From Persicitalea sp963803495 (GTDB lineage Bacteria; Bacteroidota; Bacteroidia; Cytophagales; Spirosomataceae), in NCBI GenBank assembly GCA_963803495.1, contig CAWDMP010000002.1:1488001-1552000 (forward strand): a stretch of DNA of 64,000 nt, written 5' to 3'. Each line of letters starts with the position of its first letter. The first letter of the stretch is position 1. The translations under genes and the position numbers were made by a program. Under the pieces are notes generated by a model that saw only the letters and a list, made by a program, of their open reading frames with translations, made no database searches and had not been told where the DNA came from. Below, one piece after another: positions 49,045 to 59,300 of the stretch.

Positions 49045-50794
49045 CGTTTCTTTGATGTCGATGTAGTTTTCCCGATTGATGGATAGCTGCGCGCCTTCGA
49101 TGAGATCGTCAGGATTAGCTTTCTATATTCAGATCTTTGAATGCGTATACAGTATGCGATATTGACCTTTCCAATTGTCCTCAATTCTGGAGAATTATCA
49201 AATATTTTTGCTATTTTTTTCGGAAAAAACATTGTCTTCTTGTAATGAATGGAAAGTAGTGAGTAATTTCCTCTTGGATATGTAGCAGTTCCTTATTTGC
49301 AAAAGAATCGAAATATCTCTCTTCGCAATTCTGATTCTTCCTTTCTTATTTTCCAGATGAACAAATACCGTTCTCTCTTCCTGATTGTAGTACACCAGCA
49401 CGTTGACATCTTCTATGGTAAAGACCAGTCCGTAACGCCAGTAGGAGGTCTTGTCGTCGGCATACTTGCCGTATTCCGAGATGAATTGAAAAATTCGGCT
49501 TTCGTGGAAAAAATCAGCAAAGTCGTAGGCAGAATGAATAGGGAATCAATTCGAGAATGAGACGCTTGAAGGAGTTATTGTTTTCGGGTAGGAATTGCGG
49601 AATGACCAGATTGTCGTCATTCCCTTTTTCAGTAAATAGGAGATTGAACTCATCCATGATGCAGCCAAATATTTTGGCATCGTCCTTTCCTATCTTTTTT
49701 TGGATGCTGCTGTACTTGATGATTCCATTATTCTTCTCAAGCATTTTCTTGTTGAGTACCTTCCCGTAAATCCACGCGGATAATTTGGGCGGATCGGGAA
49801 AAACGTACTCGGACAGCGATGATGGTTCCGGGAACTTGATGATATTTCCGGCAAATTCCAGGTAATCCAGCAAGCCCGCCAATGCCGCTTTGTCGAAACC
49901 GGGTACGTACTGCTCGTGAAATGCTTCCTTTGTAAGGTTGGTTTCTTTGATCGGATTTTCGTCCAACTTCTTCCTTGATTCTCAGCCATTTTTCCGATAC
50001 TTCCGGCAGCAATTTTTGCGCGTGTTCGATCATCTTTTGGTACAGGCTGCGCTTGAAGTACTCGTGTCGCGCTTTCCACGGCCCGAGCTTTGGCGCGTAA
50101 CTGCCTGATGTCTATCACAAAAACATCGTCCAGCGTCACGCCGTACTTTTGCATTTTTTGACTATCCGGGAAAACTACCTCGTCGGGTTGGTGGGTGGTA
50201 CTTTTCTCCTTATCATCTGTTTCCGTCCAGACATTCTGCACCAGCGCTACGGGAGCAAAGTACTCCTGCTTTGCTGGGGCGAGAGAAGTTACGGGCCGTC
50301 CCCAGCCAATAGCCGTAGTCAGGGTTTTTGTCGGGATCGTTGCGCCAAAGTACCAGGTAAAAATCGTTGGGACGCAGAAATACGTGGTGAAAGCCGTGGT
50401 GATACGCCTGCCCACCAAAATCCCAGACCGTAGCTTTGTATTTGCTTTGGGGAATGTCGAGTGTAGTCGTTAGTGTTCCGTGGGTTGGGTTTCTGATTGG
50501 CCTTGTAGCGTTGATTGTTCCAGTACTTAAAAAGTTGCGTTTTGCCGATGCGACCCTCCCCGATAATATTGACTTTGAGGTGGTAGTTTGGCACCAAAGT
50601 ACCCTGTTGACTTTCCAAGTACCCCCGAATTGCTTCCAGGCTTCTCCAATCAGTTATGGTCGTTCCTTCAATTGGATTGCCCGACAAATCAATGTTTCTA
50701 GCTTTTCAAACTTTTTAACAATTCAATAGTTAGTCCAGACATACTGTTGATTTGATTGCCGGAAAGTCACAATACCGTCAGGGTCGTCAGCTCT

Positions 50795-51430
50795 TCGAGG
50801 TTCTTGATCTCGCTGATTTGATTGCCGGAAATATACAATTCCGTCAGAGCAGACAGCTCAGTGAGGTTCTTGATCTCACTGATTTGATTGGAGTAAAGAG
50901 ATAACTGCGTCAGGGCCGTCAGCGCGTCGAGGTTCTTGATCTCGCTGATTTGATTGAAGGCAATATCGTAATCCGTCAGGGACGTCAGCGCGTCGAGGTT
51001 CTTGATCTCGCTGATTTGATTGAAGGAAAGAGATAATACGTCAGGGCCGTCAGCGCGTCGAGGTTCTTGATCTCGCTGATTTGATTGCAGGAAAGAGATA
51101 ATACCGTCAGTGCCGTCAGCGCGTCAAGGTTCTTGATCTCGCTGATTTGATTGCCGCGAAGCCATAATGCCGTCAGGACAGTTAGCACGTCAAGGTTTTT
51201 GATCTCGCTGATTTGGTTGCCGTAAAGATCTAATAACGTCAGGTCAGTCAGTGCGTCGAGGTTCTTGATCTCGCTGATCTGATTGCCAGAAAGATCTAAT
51301 TTCGTCAGGGCGGTCAGCGCGTCGAGGTTCTTGATCTCGCTGATCTGATTGCCGGAAAGATATAATACCGTCAGGGTCGTCAGCGCGTCGAGGTTCTTGA
51401 TCTCGCTGATTTGATTGTCGGAAAGATTTA
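50795..51430 (-). repeat. Ten-unit 66-bp tandem repeat encoding leucine-rich repeats
   Basis: The core TTCTTGATCTCGCTGATTTG recurs at 50801, 50867, 50933, 50999, 51064, 51130, 51196, 51262, 51328 and 51394. Spacing is 66 bp except one 65-bp unit (50999 to 51064), which lacks one C and shifts the frame. Units are nearly identical in the half encoding NQISEIKNLDALT and vary mostly at the exposed LxLxx positions. Confidence 0.95.
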
Positions 51431-51570
51431 AGATTTTCCAACCAAACCAAATCCGCTAGCTCTGGCGGAATTTCTTTTAATTCACATTTTGACAAATCAA
51501 GTTCAGTACTCTTGTTCGTTCGGCATTCTTCAATGCGGCGGAGGGCTTCGGGGGGTGTGGTGCTGCTCAT

Positions 51571-51919
51571 AGGAAAAACTACCTGATTTCAATGGGGTTG
51601 TTATATTGTAAAGTACCCTTCGGCTTACTTTCACATTCTTAACCCTTTCTGCATTGCTGCAAATTTCAAATCCGTCCCTGAATAAAGCTCATCACCCGTC
51701 AAAACTGATTTATGGCTTTCCGCGCCTCGCCATTAGCATCCGGGGTGATGCGGGAAAGTACGAGATCAGGAAAAGGTGAATTCCTAGCGAGCAATCAATT
51801 CACCGGAAGCACTCTTCCAATGAAACGAATACTTGCGTGTTCGGGATGGACGTATTCCCAATTGGAGTTCGACCTATCCACGAGGAGAATTGTAAATTCG
51901 AAAGTGCTGATTCTGGTTT
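51571..51919. other. Region with a possible degraded gene (minus strand)
   Basis: No intact gene of convincing character is present. On the minus strand, short protein-like pieces in different frames follow the small gene at 51920: STFEFTILLVDRSNSNWEY, RKYSFHWKSASGELIAR and SRITPDANGEARKAINQF. They could be one decayed toxin-like gene of the FHW type. A 73-codon plus-strand frame (51712-51933) overlaps them and looks less protein-like. Confidence 0.3.
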
Positions 51920-52234
51920 TTAAAGATGACTAGATTGCAGGAAACCGCGATGATTGTCACGCATGTTGGAATCGTGATTGCTGATATCTTCAATATGGCT
52001 CAGCAATTCTGACAAAAATTTTCGGTGCGCCATCCATTCGATGTAGTCGTCCCAGGCAGCAAAGTTTTCCGTTGTAGCTTGGTTTACATTTTGCTCGAAG
52101 GTTTGAAAATCAGTCGAATACTTCTTTTCCAGGAAATTCAATTTCTCCTCGAGTACATGCTTCTGGGCGATGCAATCCAGCAAAATCCAATGGCCCACTT
52201 CCTTTTTTGACAGCGTATGCATGGCACGATTCAA
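51920..52234 (-). CDS. Small helical protein, possible antitoxin
   Basis: The 104-residue protein is helical and charged (EEKLNFLEKKYSTDFQTFEQ, then ENFAAWDDYIEWMAHRKFL). I recall similar WDDYIEW-containing proteins as partners in two-gene cassettes, but cannot name the family with certainty. The downstream region on the same strand holds pieces of a possible decayed partner. Confidence 0.5.
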   Translation of the reverse strand: MNRAMHTLSKKEVGHWILLDCIAQKHVLEEKLNFLEKKYSTDFQTFEQNVNQATTENFAAWDDYIEWMAHRKFLSELLSHIEDISNHDSNMRDNHRGFLQSSHL

Positions 52235-52260
52235 TTATTGTTACTGACAAAGATAACGAA

Positions 52261-52776
52261 TCAAAACTCCAACTCCTTCCGCATCACCACAAATTCCAAC
52301 GCTACCTTCGGCAGCCCGAAGCGCGGGTCGTTCATCGGAAAGGGCCGCGTTTCGCCCGTGAGTGCGTAGCCGCGCCGCTCGTACCAGGCGATGAGTTCGG
52401 CGCGTTGCGAGATCACCGTCATTTCTACGGCCCGGCAGCCGAGGGTGTGGGCATAGTCTTCGGCGTCTTGCAAGAGTTTTTTACCAATGCCCCGTGCCTG
52501 AATTTCCGGCGAAACGGTCAGCATCCCCAGGTACATCAGGTCGGCTTTCTTTTCGAGATAGACACAGCCGATGAGCGCGCCGGTAGTTTCATCGCGGTGC
52601 AGCAGAATCGTGGCATCAGGCTTGGCAATGGTTTCGGCCAGGCTTTCCTCGCTCGTGCGGATGCCGCCAAGCAAGTCGGCTTCGGTCGTCCAGCCTTTGC
52701 GGGAGCTATCGCCCCGGTAGGCGCTGTTGATAAGGAACGTTAGTTCGGGGAGGTCGGTGTTGGTGGCTTCTTTCAA
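52261..52776 (-). CDS. GNAT-family N-acetyltransferase
   Basis: The 171-residue call starts at TTG 52774-52776 (KEATNTDLPELTFLINSAYRG after the initiator); an ATG at 52842 would add a leader encoded by simple repeat sequence (CDFATL). The GNAT acetyl-CoA loop is SPEIQARGIGKKLLQDAE, preceded by YLGMLTV and followed by RAELIAWYERRGYALTGETR (in part). It transfers an acetyl group to an amine of unknown identity. Confidence 0.85.
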   Translation of the reverse strand: MKEATNTDLPELTFLINSAYRGDSSRKGWTTEADLLGGIRTSEESLAETIAKPDATILLHRDETTGALIGCVYLEKKADLMYLGMLTVSPEIQARGIGKKLLQDAEDYAHTLGCRAVEMTVISQRAELIAWYERRGYALTGETRPFPMNDPRFGLPKVALEFVVMRKELEF

Positions 52777-52916
52777 TTTTGACCGGGTCGCCGGAGCGAT
52801 TAGTGAATAAAGGTTCAAAGTGGCAAAGTCACAGAGCGACAAAGTTATTTCAAGGCGTGCTACGTGGTGAAATTATTTCATTATCTTTATGACATATTTC
52901 ACTCCTACTTCCGCAA

Positions 52917-53327
52917 ATGACTTATCTTCAACAAAGTAGTAAATTAAAAGCTACACCCTATTTTGGCGTAGTGAGTCAATCGCGCTCGGGCGTGTTGCGG
53001 GTATTAGCCGATGAAGTGGCTGCCTTGGTTGGGCTTACCGACAAAGAAATGGCTTACATTTTAGGCATGACACCTCGCAACTTACACCGCCTGACGCCCG
53101 ACCAGCGCTTCGGCACGGTAGCTTCTGAACGGCTCTTATTGTTGAAAAATATCCTACTCCACGCGCTGGACACTTTTAACGAAAAGCCAAATATAGTACT
53201 GCAATGGCTAAGAAACCCAATCCGCGAACTCGATGATCAATCGCCCGTACAGCTTATGGACACTGTTACTGGTTTCGGACTGGTCGACGATGTGCTGGGA
53301 CGTCTGGATTACGGACTTCCTGCCTGA
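52917..53327 (+). CDS. Xre/MbcA/ParS-type antitoxin
   Basis: The 136-residue protein has an N-terminal helix-turn-helix region (VGLTDKEMAYILGMTPRNLHR, in part) and the C-terminal DUF2384 toxin-binding motif, NPIRELDDQSPVQLMDT followed by VDDVLGRLDYG. It neutralises the RES toxin encoded 8 bp downstream and should repress their shared promoter. Confidence 0.9.
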   Translation: MTYLQQSSKLKATPYFGVVSQSRSGVLRVLADEVAALVGLTDKEMAYILGMTPRNLHRLTPDQRFGTVASERLLLLKNILLHALDTFNEKPNIVLQWLRNPIRELDDQSPVQLMDTVTGFGLVDDVLGRLDYGLPA

Positions 53328-53335
53328 CGCAAAGC

Positions 53336-53797
53336 ATGATCGTCTATCGAATCATCCGCGAAAAATTCAGGCATGAGCCCCTATCTACGGAAGGCAGCCG
53401 CCGCTACGGCGGGCGCTGGAACCCTAAAGGCACGGGCGCACTTTACACTACCTCCACGCCGGAGCTCGGCCTGGTAGAGACGCTGGCTCACACCCCCGAT
53501 GTACGCTACGAGTACCTGCCTACCTACTGGCTTTCTCAAATCGAAATTACTGACAGTCTTCGCACTTTTCAGGTGGATGAGATACCTGAATTCTGGCAAG
53601 ATAAAACCTACGAGCGCACACAAATCTGGCTGAACGATTGGCTTAAAAATCCCGATGTTTTGGCCGTAGCCGTACCTTCCGTCATCGTACCCTTTTCCCA
53701 AAATATCATTCTTCACGCCACTCACCCGCTTTTCAGCCAAGTCCATCTCCTCGATCAGCAGCCCTTACGAATCGACAGCCGCCTCTGGCGCAAGTGA
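53336..53797 (+). CDS. RES-domain toxin
   Basis: The 153-residue protein has the RES signature: Arg in VYRIIREKF, GRWNPKGTGALYTTSTPE, Glu in LGLVETLAH, and Ser in VPSVIVPFSQN. RES toxins break down NAD+ by phosphorolysis and stop growth. Gene order antitoxin-toxin with an 8-bp gap is standard. Confidence 0.92.
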   Translation: MIVYRIIREKFRHEPLSTEGSRRYGGRWNPKGTGALYTTSTPELGLVETLAHTPDVRYEYLPTYWLSQIEITDSLRTFQVDEIPEFWQDKTYERTQIWLNDWLKNPDVLAVAVPSVIVPFSQNIILHATHPLFSQVHLLDQQPLRIDSRLWRK

Positions 53798-53910
53798 GTG
53801 GCTTTCGTACAAAAAAGAGTACCTGCTATTTCATCAGAAAACAAAAAGCCACTTCTCGCGTCAGCCCCACTTTGTGGCTTTGTCGCTTTGGAACTTTGTC
53901 GCTCCTCTTT

Positions 53911-55443
<1,533 letters not shown>

Positions 55444-55471
55444 TTTATTCAGTCGATAATGGATAGTTTAT

Positions 55472-55615
55472 TTAAATAATCGCTAGAACCAAACCCTGAT
55501 AGTATGCTGATTCAGTTCTGCTACATAGGCGTTTTCCAATAGGTTGAGCAACTGGGAAAACGATAAGCCAATCGGCAAGAATCTGAGGCAGTTGCTCATC
55601 GACCAAGAACTTCAT
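55472..55615 (-). pseudogene. DUF5615 PIN-like toxin with internal deletion
   Basis: ATG at 55613-55615 overlaps the DUF433 stop as ATGA. The first 18 residues (MKFLVDEQLPQILADWLI) are the normal DUF5615 N-terminus with its acidic active-site residue. The sequence then jumps to QLLNLLENAYVAELNQHTI plus RVWF and stop in another frame, which is the normal C-terminus. About 55-60 central codons are missing, so the toxin should be inactive. Confidence 0.75.
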
Positions 55616-55833
55616 GCAGCTACTGGAATCGACTTGAACTGTGCCAATTGTACAGCGTAATCAAGACAGGCACGTATATCGTCGTCTTCCAGATTAGGAT
55701 ACTCTTCTCTCAACTCTGACCAGGATGCCCCACCAGCCAATAGTTCCAGAATGGTAGTTACCAACAGGCGCGACCCCCGGATGGTCGGCTTCCCGTGGCA
55801 TACGTGAGGGTCAATGGTGATGCGTGATGACAT
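55612..55833 (-). CDS. DUF433 antitoxin
   Basis: The 73-residue protein matches DUF433: RITIDPHVCHGKPTIRGSRL, VTTILELLAGGASWSELREEYPNL (in part), DIRACLDYA. These small winged-helix proteins are antitoxins paired with DUF5615 PIN-like toxins. The pair here overlaps by four bases, but the toxin is internally deleted. Confidence 0.9.
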   Translation of the reverse strand: MSSRITIDPHVCHGKPTIRGSRLLVTTILELLAGGASWSELREEYPNLEDDDIRACLDYAVQLAQFKSIPVAA

Positions 55834-55946
55834 ATTGGATTGATTTTGCTAAAATTACCTGAAATACTCACAGCTGCTGGATGCGTCAGAACATCCTTCT
55901 GTTTATAATGTTCAAATATAAAGCAAACCGCACAATATAACGTGCT

Positions 55947-57340
55947 ATGACCACATCGACCCAAACCCCACAACCCGTACCCCGCCGACGCGGCTGGCCT
56001 TTGGTAGGAAGTACCTACCCGTTTATCAGCGATCCGCTGGGCTTCATGTTGCGATTGCAGGAGCAGTACGAGCGGCTTTCGGTGATCAGTGTGCTGGGGC
56101 GCGATCTGAATATCCTGCAAACCGCCGAAGACGTGAAGTATGTACTGCAGGAAAACAACCGCAACTACCACAAAAGCGAGGCCTATAAAATTCTGGCGAC
56201 TTTCCTGGGCAACGGGCTCCTGACCAGCGAGGAAGATTTCTGGCGGCGGCAACGCAAACTGGCGCAGCCCGCTTTTTACAAGCAGCGTCTGGCGCTTATG
56301 GCCGACATGATGGTGCAGGAAGCCGAAGCCCTGGCCACCGACTGGAAGGCCCACGATCCCGCCCAGCCACGCGACATCAGCAAAGACATGATGCGGCTCA
56401 CGCTCAATATGGTAACCAAAGCCCTGTTCAGCACCGATGTGGGGGACCGCATTTCGGGTATTTCCGAAGCGTTGGACGGCATCATGCTTTTCGCCGACCA
56501 AACGCTGAAAAGTTTTATCCGCCTTCCGCTTAAGTACCCTACCCCGCGCAACAAAAGATTTCTGACGGCGGTCGACAAGGTGGAGGAGGTAATCTACGGC
56601 ATCATCAACGGCCGCCGTGCCGAAATCAAACGCAATCCCGATGCGCGCTACGACGACCTGCTCGATATGCTGATGCGTACTCAGGACGAAGAAACGGGCG
56701 AAACGATGTCGGACGGGCAACTCCGCGACGAAGTGACGACGATTTTCATGGCGGGTCACGAGACGACCGCCAACGCACTATCGTGGGCTTTGTATTTGTT
56801 GGCAAAGTACCCTGAGGTAGTTGAGAAAATCAGGGAAGAGAGCAAGGTTGTTTTTGCAAAAACCGAGACTTCGACCTTTGAGAAAGCACGGGAATTGAAG
56901 TACACCTTGCAGGTAGTGCAGGAAGTCATGCGGTTGTACCCGCCCGCCTGGGTAGTTAGCCGACGCTCGCTGGCCGAAGACCAGATCGGCCCTTATACTT
57001 TTTCGGCTGACTCCTATTTTCTGCTGAGCCCCTACACGCTGCACCGTCGGCCCGAGTACTGGCCCGAGCCGGAAGTTTTTGATCCCGAGCGGTTCTCAGA
57101 GGAAAATGTCAAGAGCCGCCCTACCTACGCCTACCTGCCCTTCGGTGGCGGGCCGAGGTTGTGCATCGGTAATAACTTTGCGTTGATGGAAATGCAGCTC
57201 GTGCTGTCCGTTTTGCTGCGGGATTTTGAAGATAGCACTTACTTGCGCCGAACCAGATGATAGAGCCGGAGCCGATGGTGACGTTGCGGCCGAAAGGTGG
57301 GATAAGGCTTGGGGTGAAAGGGTTAATGGTCAACGGTTGA
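55947..57340 (+). CDS. Cytochrome P450, last residues frameshifted
   Basis: The P450 has an I-helix FMAGHETTANALSW, an ExxR motif in QEVMRLYPPAW, PERFSEENV and the heme loop FGGGPRLCIGN with its Cys ligand. The open frame stops at 57260 with STYLRRTR. Shifting one base near 57235 gives LAPNQMIEPEPMVTLRPKGG, then IRLGVKG, the expected C-terminal strand, with a stop at 57338-57340. Full length about 464 residues, soluble. The proline-rich RRRGWPLVG start and the sequence resemble bacterial CYP102-heme-like or CYP1xx proteins; the substrate is unknown. No redox partner adjoins it. Confidence 0.92.
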
Positions 57341-57396
57341 ACGGCGTTCTCTAATTTCTTTTTATAGCCGGTTGGGTTCCACTAACCGTTGACCGT

Positions 57397-58410
57397 CTAC
57401 CGTTCCCCTCCAATTAACCGTTCCGCCATTCTCCTCGGGTTATCCTCCGACGTGGCTTCTACTTGAATGACGTTCCGCTCCCCGACGCCGTGCTGGTAGG
57501 CTTTGTCATAATAAGTGAGTGCGATGTCGGTAGCAGTGACGAAGTCTTTTTCAGCGAGGGCGGCCAGGGCGGCTGTGTGGTGGTGACCGCCGAGGCGTTT
57601 TTTGATGCGGTCGGTGGCTTCCTGGAGAATATCTTCGTCGAAACCGGCGTATTCGCGCACCAACCTTTTTATCCTGGTAGACTTATCCATGTCCACCAAA
57701 ACCAAGGGCGCGGCATGCATTTGATCCCACATTTTTTCAGGGATCAGGCAGCGGCCTACCGTGCGACTCTCGTCCTCCACCCACACGCGTCGCGCCGGGT
57801 CGAGCTGCCGCCACTGGGCGTAAATGCGGTTCTCGAAATGCTCGGTACTGGGCTGAGGTAGCTGCCCGATGGCCCCGTAAGACGAACCCTTGTGATGCGC
57901 CAGGCCTTCCAAGTCGATGACTTGCTCGCCCAGCTCGCGGAGTTCGTGCAGAATTTCGGTTTTGCCGCTACCTGTTTTGCCTCCCAGAATGACAATACTT
58001 TGCCGATGTTCAAATCCAATAAGCACCTCGTTTCGAAAAGCCTTGTATCCACCCACCAGCGTACTCACCTTCATACCAGCCGTTTCGAGCAGCAAGCCAA
58101 ACGACCCGCTCCGCATGCCACCGCGCCAGCAGTGCACCAGAATTTCTTTTTTGGGCGCTAGTAGCTTCGAGGCCCGCACAAAATCCGCCATTTTTGGTCC
58201 CACCAATTCCAACCCCAAAAGCAACGCCTCCTCCTGGCTCACCTGCTTGTAGGTAGTGCCGACTTGGGCTCTCTCCTCATTGCTGAATAATGGAATATTG
58301 ACCGCTCCCGGAATGTGCCCCTGCAAGTACTCTCCTGGCGAACGCACATCCACTACTGGCAGCGTTTCGGCTTTCTGCAGGAAGTCGGGGGGCGGTAGGG
58401 CGGTAGGCAT
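57397..58410 (-). CDS. selU: tRNA 2-selenouridine/geranyl-2-thiouridine synthase
   Basis: Start ATG 58408-58410 (MPTALPPPDFLQK) gives 337 residues. An N-terminal rhodanese domain has VVDVRSPGEYLQGHIPGA and the catalytic Cys in VHCWRGGMRSGS. The P-loop domain has GGKTGSGKTEIL and the ending GGHHHTAALAAL motif. The enzyme replaces sulfur by selenium at the wobble uridine of certain tRNAs via a geranylated intermediate. A selenophosphate synthase would be needed elsewhere. Also called mnmH. Confidence 0.95.
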   Translation of the reverse strand: MPTALPPPDFLQKAETLPVVDVRSPGEYLQGHIPGAVNIPLFSNEERAQVGTTYKQVSQEEALLLGLELVGPKMADFVRASKLLAPKKEILVHCWRGGMRSGSFGLLLETAGMKVSTLVGGYKAFRNEVLIGFEHRQSIVILGGKTGSGKTEILHELRELGEQVIDLEGLAHHKGSSYGAIGQLPQPSTEHFENRIYAQWRQLDPARRVWVEDESRTVGRCLIPEKMWDQMHAAPLVLVDMDKSTRIKRLVREYAGFDEDILQEATDRIKKRLGGHHHTAALAALAEKDFVTATDIALTYYDKAYQHGVGERNVIQVEATSEDNPRRMAERLIGGER

Positions 58411-58503
58411 ATCTTTTTTATGAAGTGGGGGCGTGGGGGCGTTCTTTTGCTTCCGAAAGTTTGTAGAGTAAAGGCACGCCCCCACGCATTAACGCCCCCC
58501 GGT

Positions 58504-59220
58504 TCACGCCAACTCGCGCAAGTACATTTGAATTGTATTTTCCAACCCAAAGTACAGTGCGTCGGCGATGAGGGCATGGCCGATGGAGACTTCGTTGAGC
58601 CAGGGAATGCTTTTTTGTAAAAATCGCAGGTTATCGAGGCTCAAATCATGACCCGCGTTTAATCCTAAACCCACGTTTCGGGCGGCTTCGGCGGCTTTCA
58701 CGAATGGCGCGACCGCCTTTTCACGATTTTCAAAATAATGCTCGGCGTAGGGCTCGGTATACAATTCCACGCGGTCGGCGCCGCAGGCTTTAGCACCTTC
58801 GACCATGCGTTCGTCGGCGTCTACAAAGACGGAGACGCGGATATCGGCGACTTTGAATTCGGCGATGAGGTCGGTTAGGCGGTCTTTGTTTTTGATCGTA
58901 TTCCAGCCCGCGTTGGACGTGATGGCGCCGAGGGCATCGGGTACCAGTGTTACTTGCTCGGGTTTTGTAGCCAACACCAGTTCCACAAATTTCCGCTCGG
59001 ACGGGTTGCCCTCGATGTTGAATTCCGTCGTGACGACTTCCTTCAAATCATAGACATCCCGGTAACGGATGTGGCGCTCGTCGGGGCGCGGGTGTACTGT
59101 GATGCCCTCGGCTCCGAAGCGTTCGCAATCGAGGGCGACCTTGACGACGTTAGGATTATCGCCGCCGCGGGCGTTACGGAGGGTAGCGATTTTGTTGATG
59201 TTGACGCTGAGTCGGGTCAT
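58504..59220 (-). CDS. pdxJ: Pyridoxine 5'-phosphate synthase
   Basis: Start ATG 59218-59220 (MTRLSVNINKIATLRNARGG) gives 238 residues. Landmarks: GAEGITVHPRPDERHIRY (in part), EFNIEGNPS, VTLVPD, FVDADERMV, RVELYTEPYA, GLNAGHDLSLDNL and EVSIGHALIADAL. It condenses 1-deoxy-xylulose 5-phosphate with 3-amino-2-oxopropyl phosphate. Divergent from the yqeY gene with overlapping promoter elements between. Confidence 0.97.
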   Translation of the reverse strand: MTRLSVNINKIATLRNARGGDNPNVVKVALDCERFGAEGITVHPRPDERHIRYRDVYDLKEVVTTEFNIEGNPSERKFVELVLATKPEQVTLVPDALGAITSNAGWNTIKNKDRLTDLIAEFKVADIRVSVFVDADERMVEGAKACGADRVELYTEPYAEHYFENREKAVAPFVKAAEAARNVGLGLNAGHDLSLDNLRFLQKSIPWLNEVSIGHALIADALYFGLENTIQMYLRELA

Positions 59221-59243
59221 GATGGGGAATGCTGAGTGCTTTG

Positions 59244-59261
59244 TACCTTTGTGCAAAGTTA
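59244..59261. promoter_or_regulatory. Overlapping divergent -7 elements (pdxJ / yqeY)
   Basis: On the plus strand TACCTTTG (59244-59251) faces yqeY, and on the minus strand TAACTTTG (59261-59254) faces pdxJ. Between them the palindrome CTTTGTGCAAAG is shared. The minus element ends 33 bp before the pdxJ start and the plus one 49 bp before the yqeY start. The two promoters probably compete. Confidence 0.5.
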
Positions 59262-59300
59262 CGGGTATCGAACGTGAGTTCTTTAGAAAAAAATTAAACT

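Larger units (their letters stand above)
48460..51570 (-). pseudogene. LRR-Roc-COR-TIR protein (Roco GTPase with TIR domain), multiple breaks
   Basis: From ATG at 51568-51570 (MSSTTPPEALRRIEECRTNK) the minus strand encodes a capping segment and ten 22-residue leucine-rich repeats of the form LTALTxLxLxxNQISEIKNL. A Roc GTPase follows, with P-loop IIGEGRIGKTQLFKYW (about 50555-50570) and switch motif VWDFGGQAYHHGFHHVF (about 50400). Then come a COR region (FDKAALAGLLDYLEFAGNII, FPDPPKLSAWIYGKVL) and a C-terminal TIR domain. Joined length is about 1035 residues. I see breaks near 51425, 51038, 50690, 50500, 50310, 49985, 49550 and 49130, and a TGA at about 50769 inside the repeats. The G4 region (ALVQNVWTETD) departs from NKxD. 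Roco proteins are signalling GTPases that dimerise through COR; a TIR output suggests NAD+ cleavage or immune-type signalling. Confidence 0.7.

Noticed and set aside
50795..51430. Regular 66-bp repeats that could be taken for a CRISPR-like or satellite array
   Set aside because: There are no unique spacers; the units translate as leucine-rich repeats continuous with a Roco protein.
51712..51933. 73-codon plus-strand open frame as a gene
   Set aside because: Composition is poor, it overlaps better protein-like fragments on the other strand, and no family is recognisable.
52777..52842. Upstream ATG start for the GNAT gene
   Set aside because: The added residues are encoded by the simple repeat flanking the neighbouring cassette; the family normally begins near the TTG.
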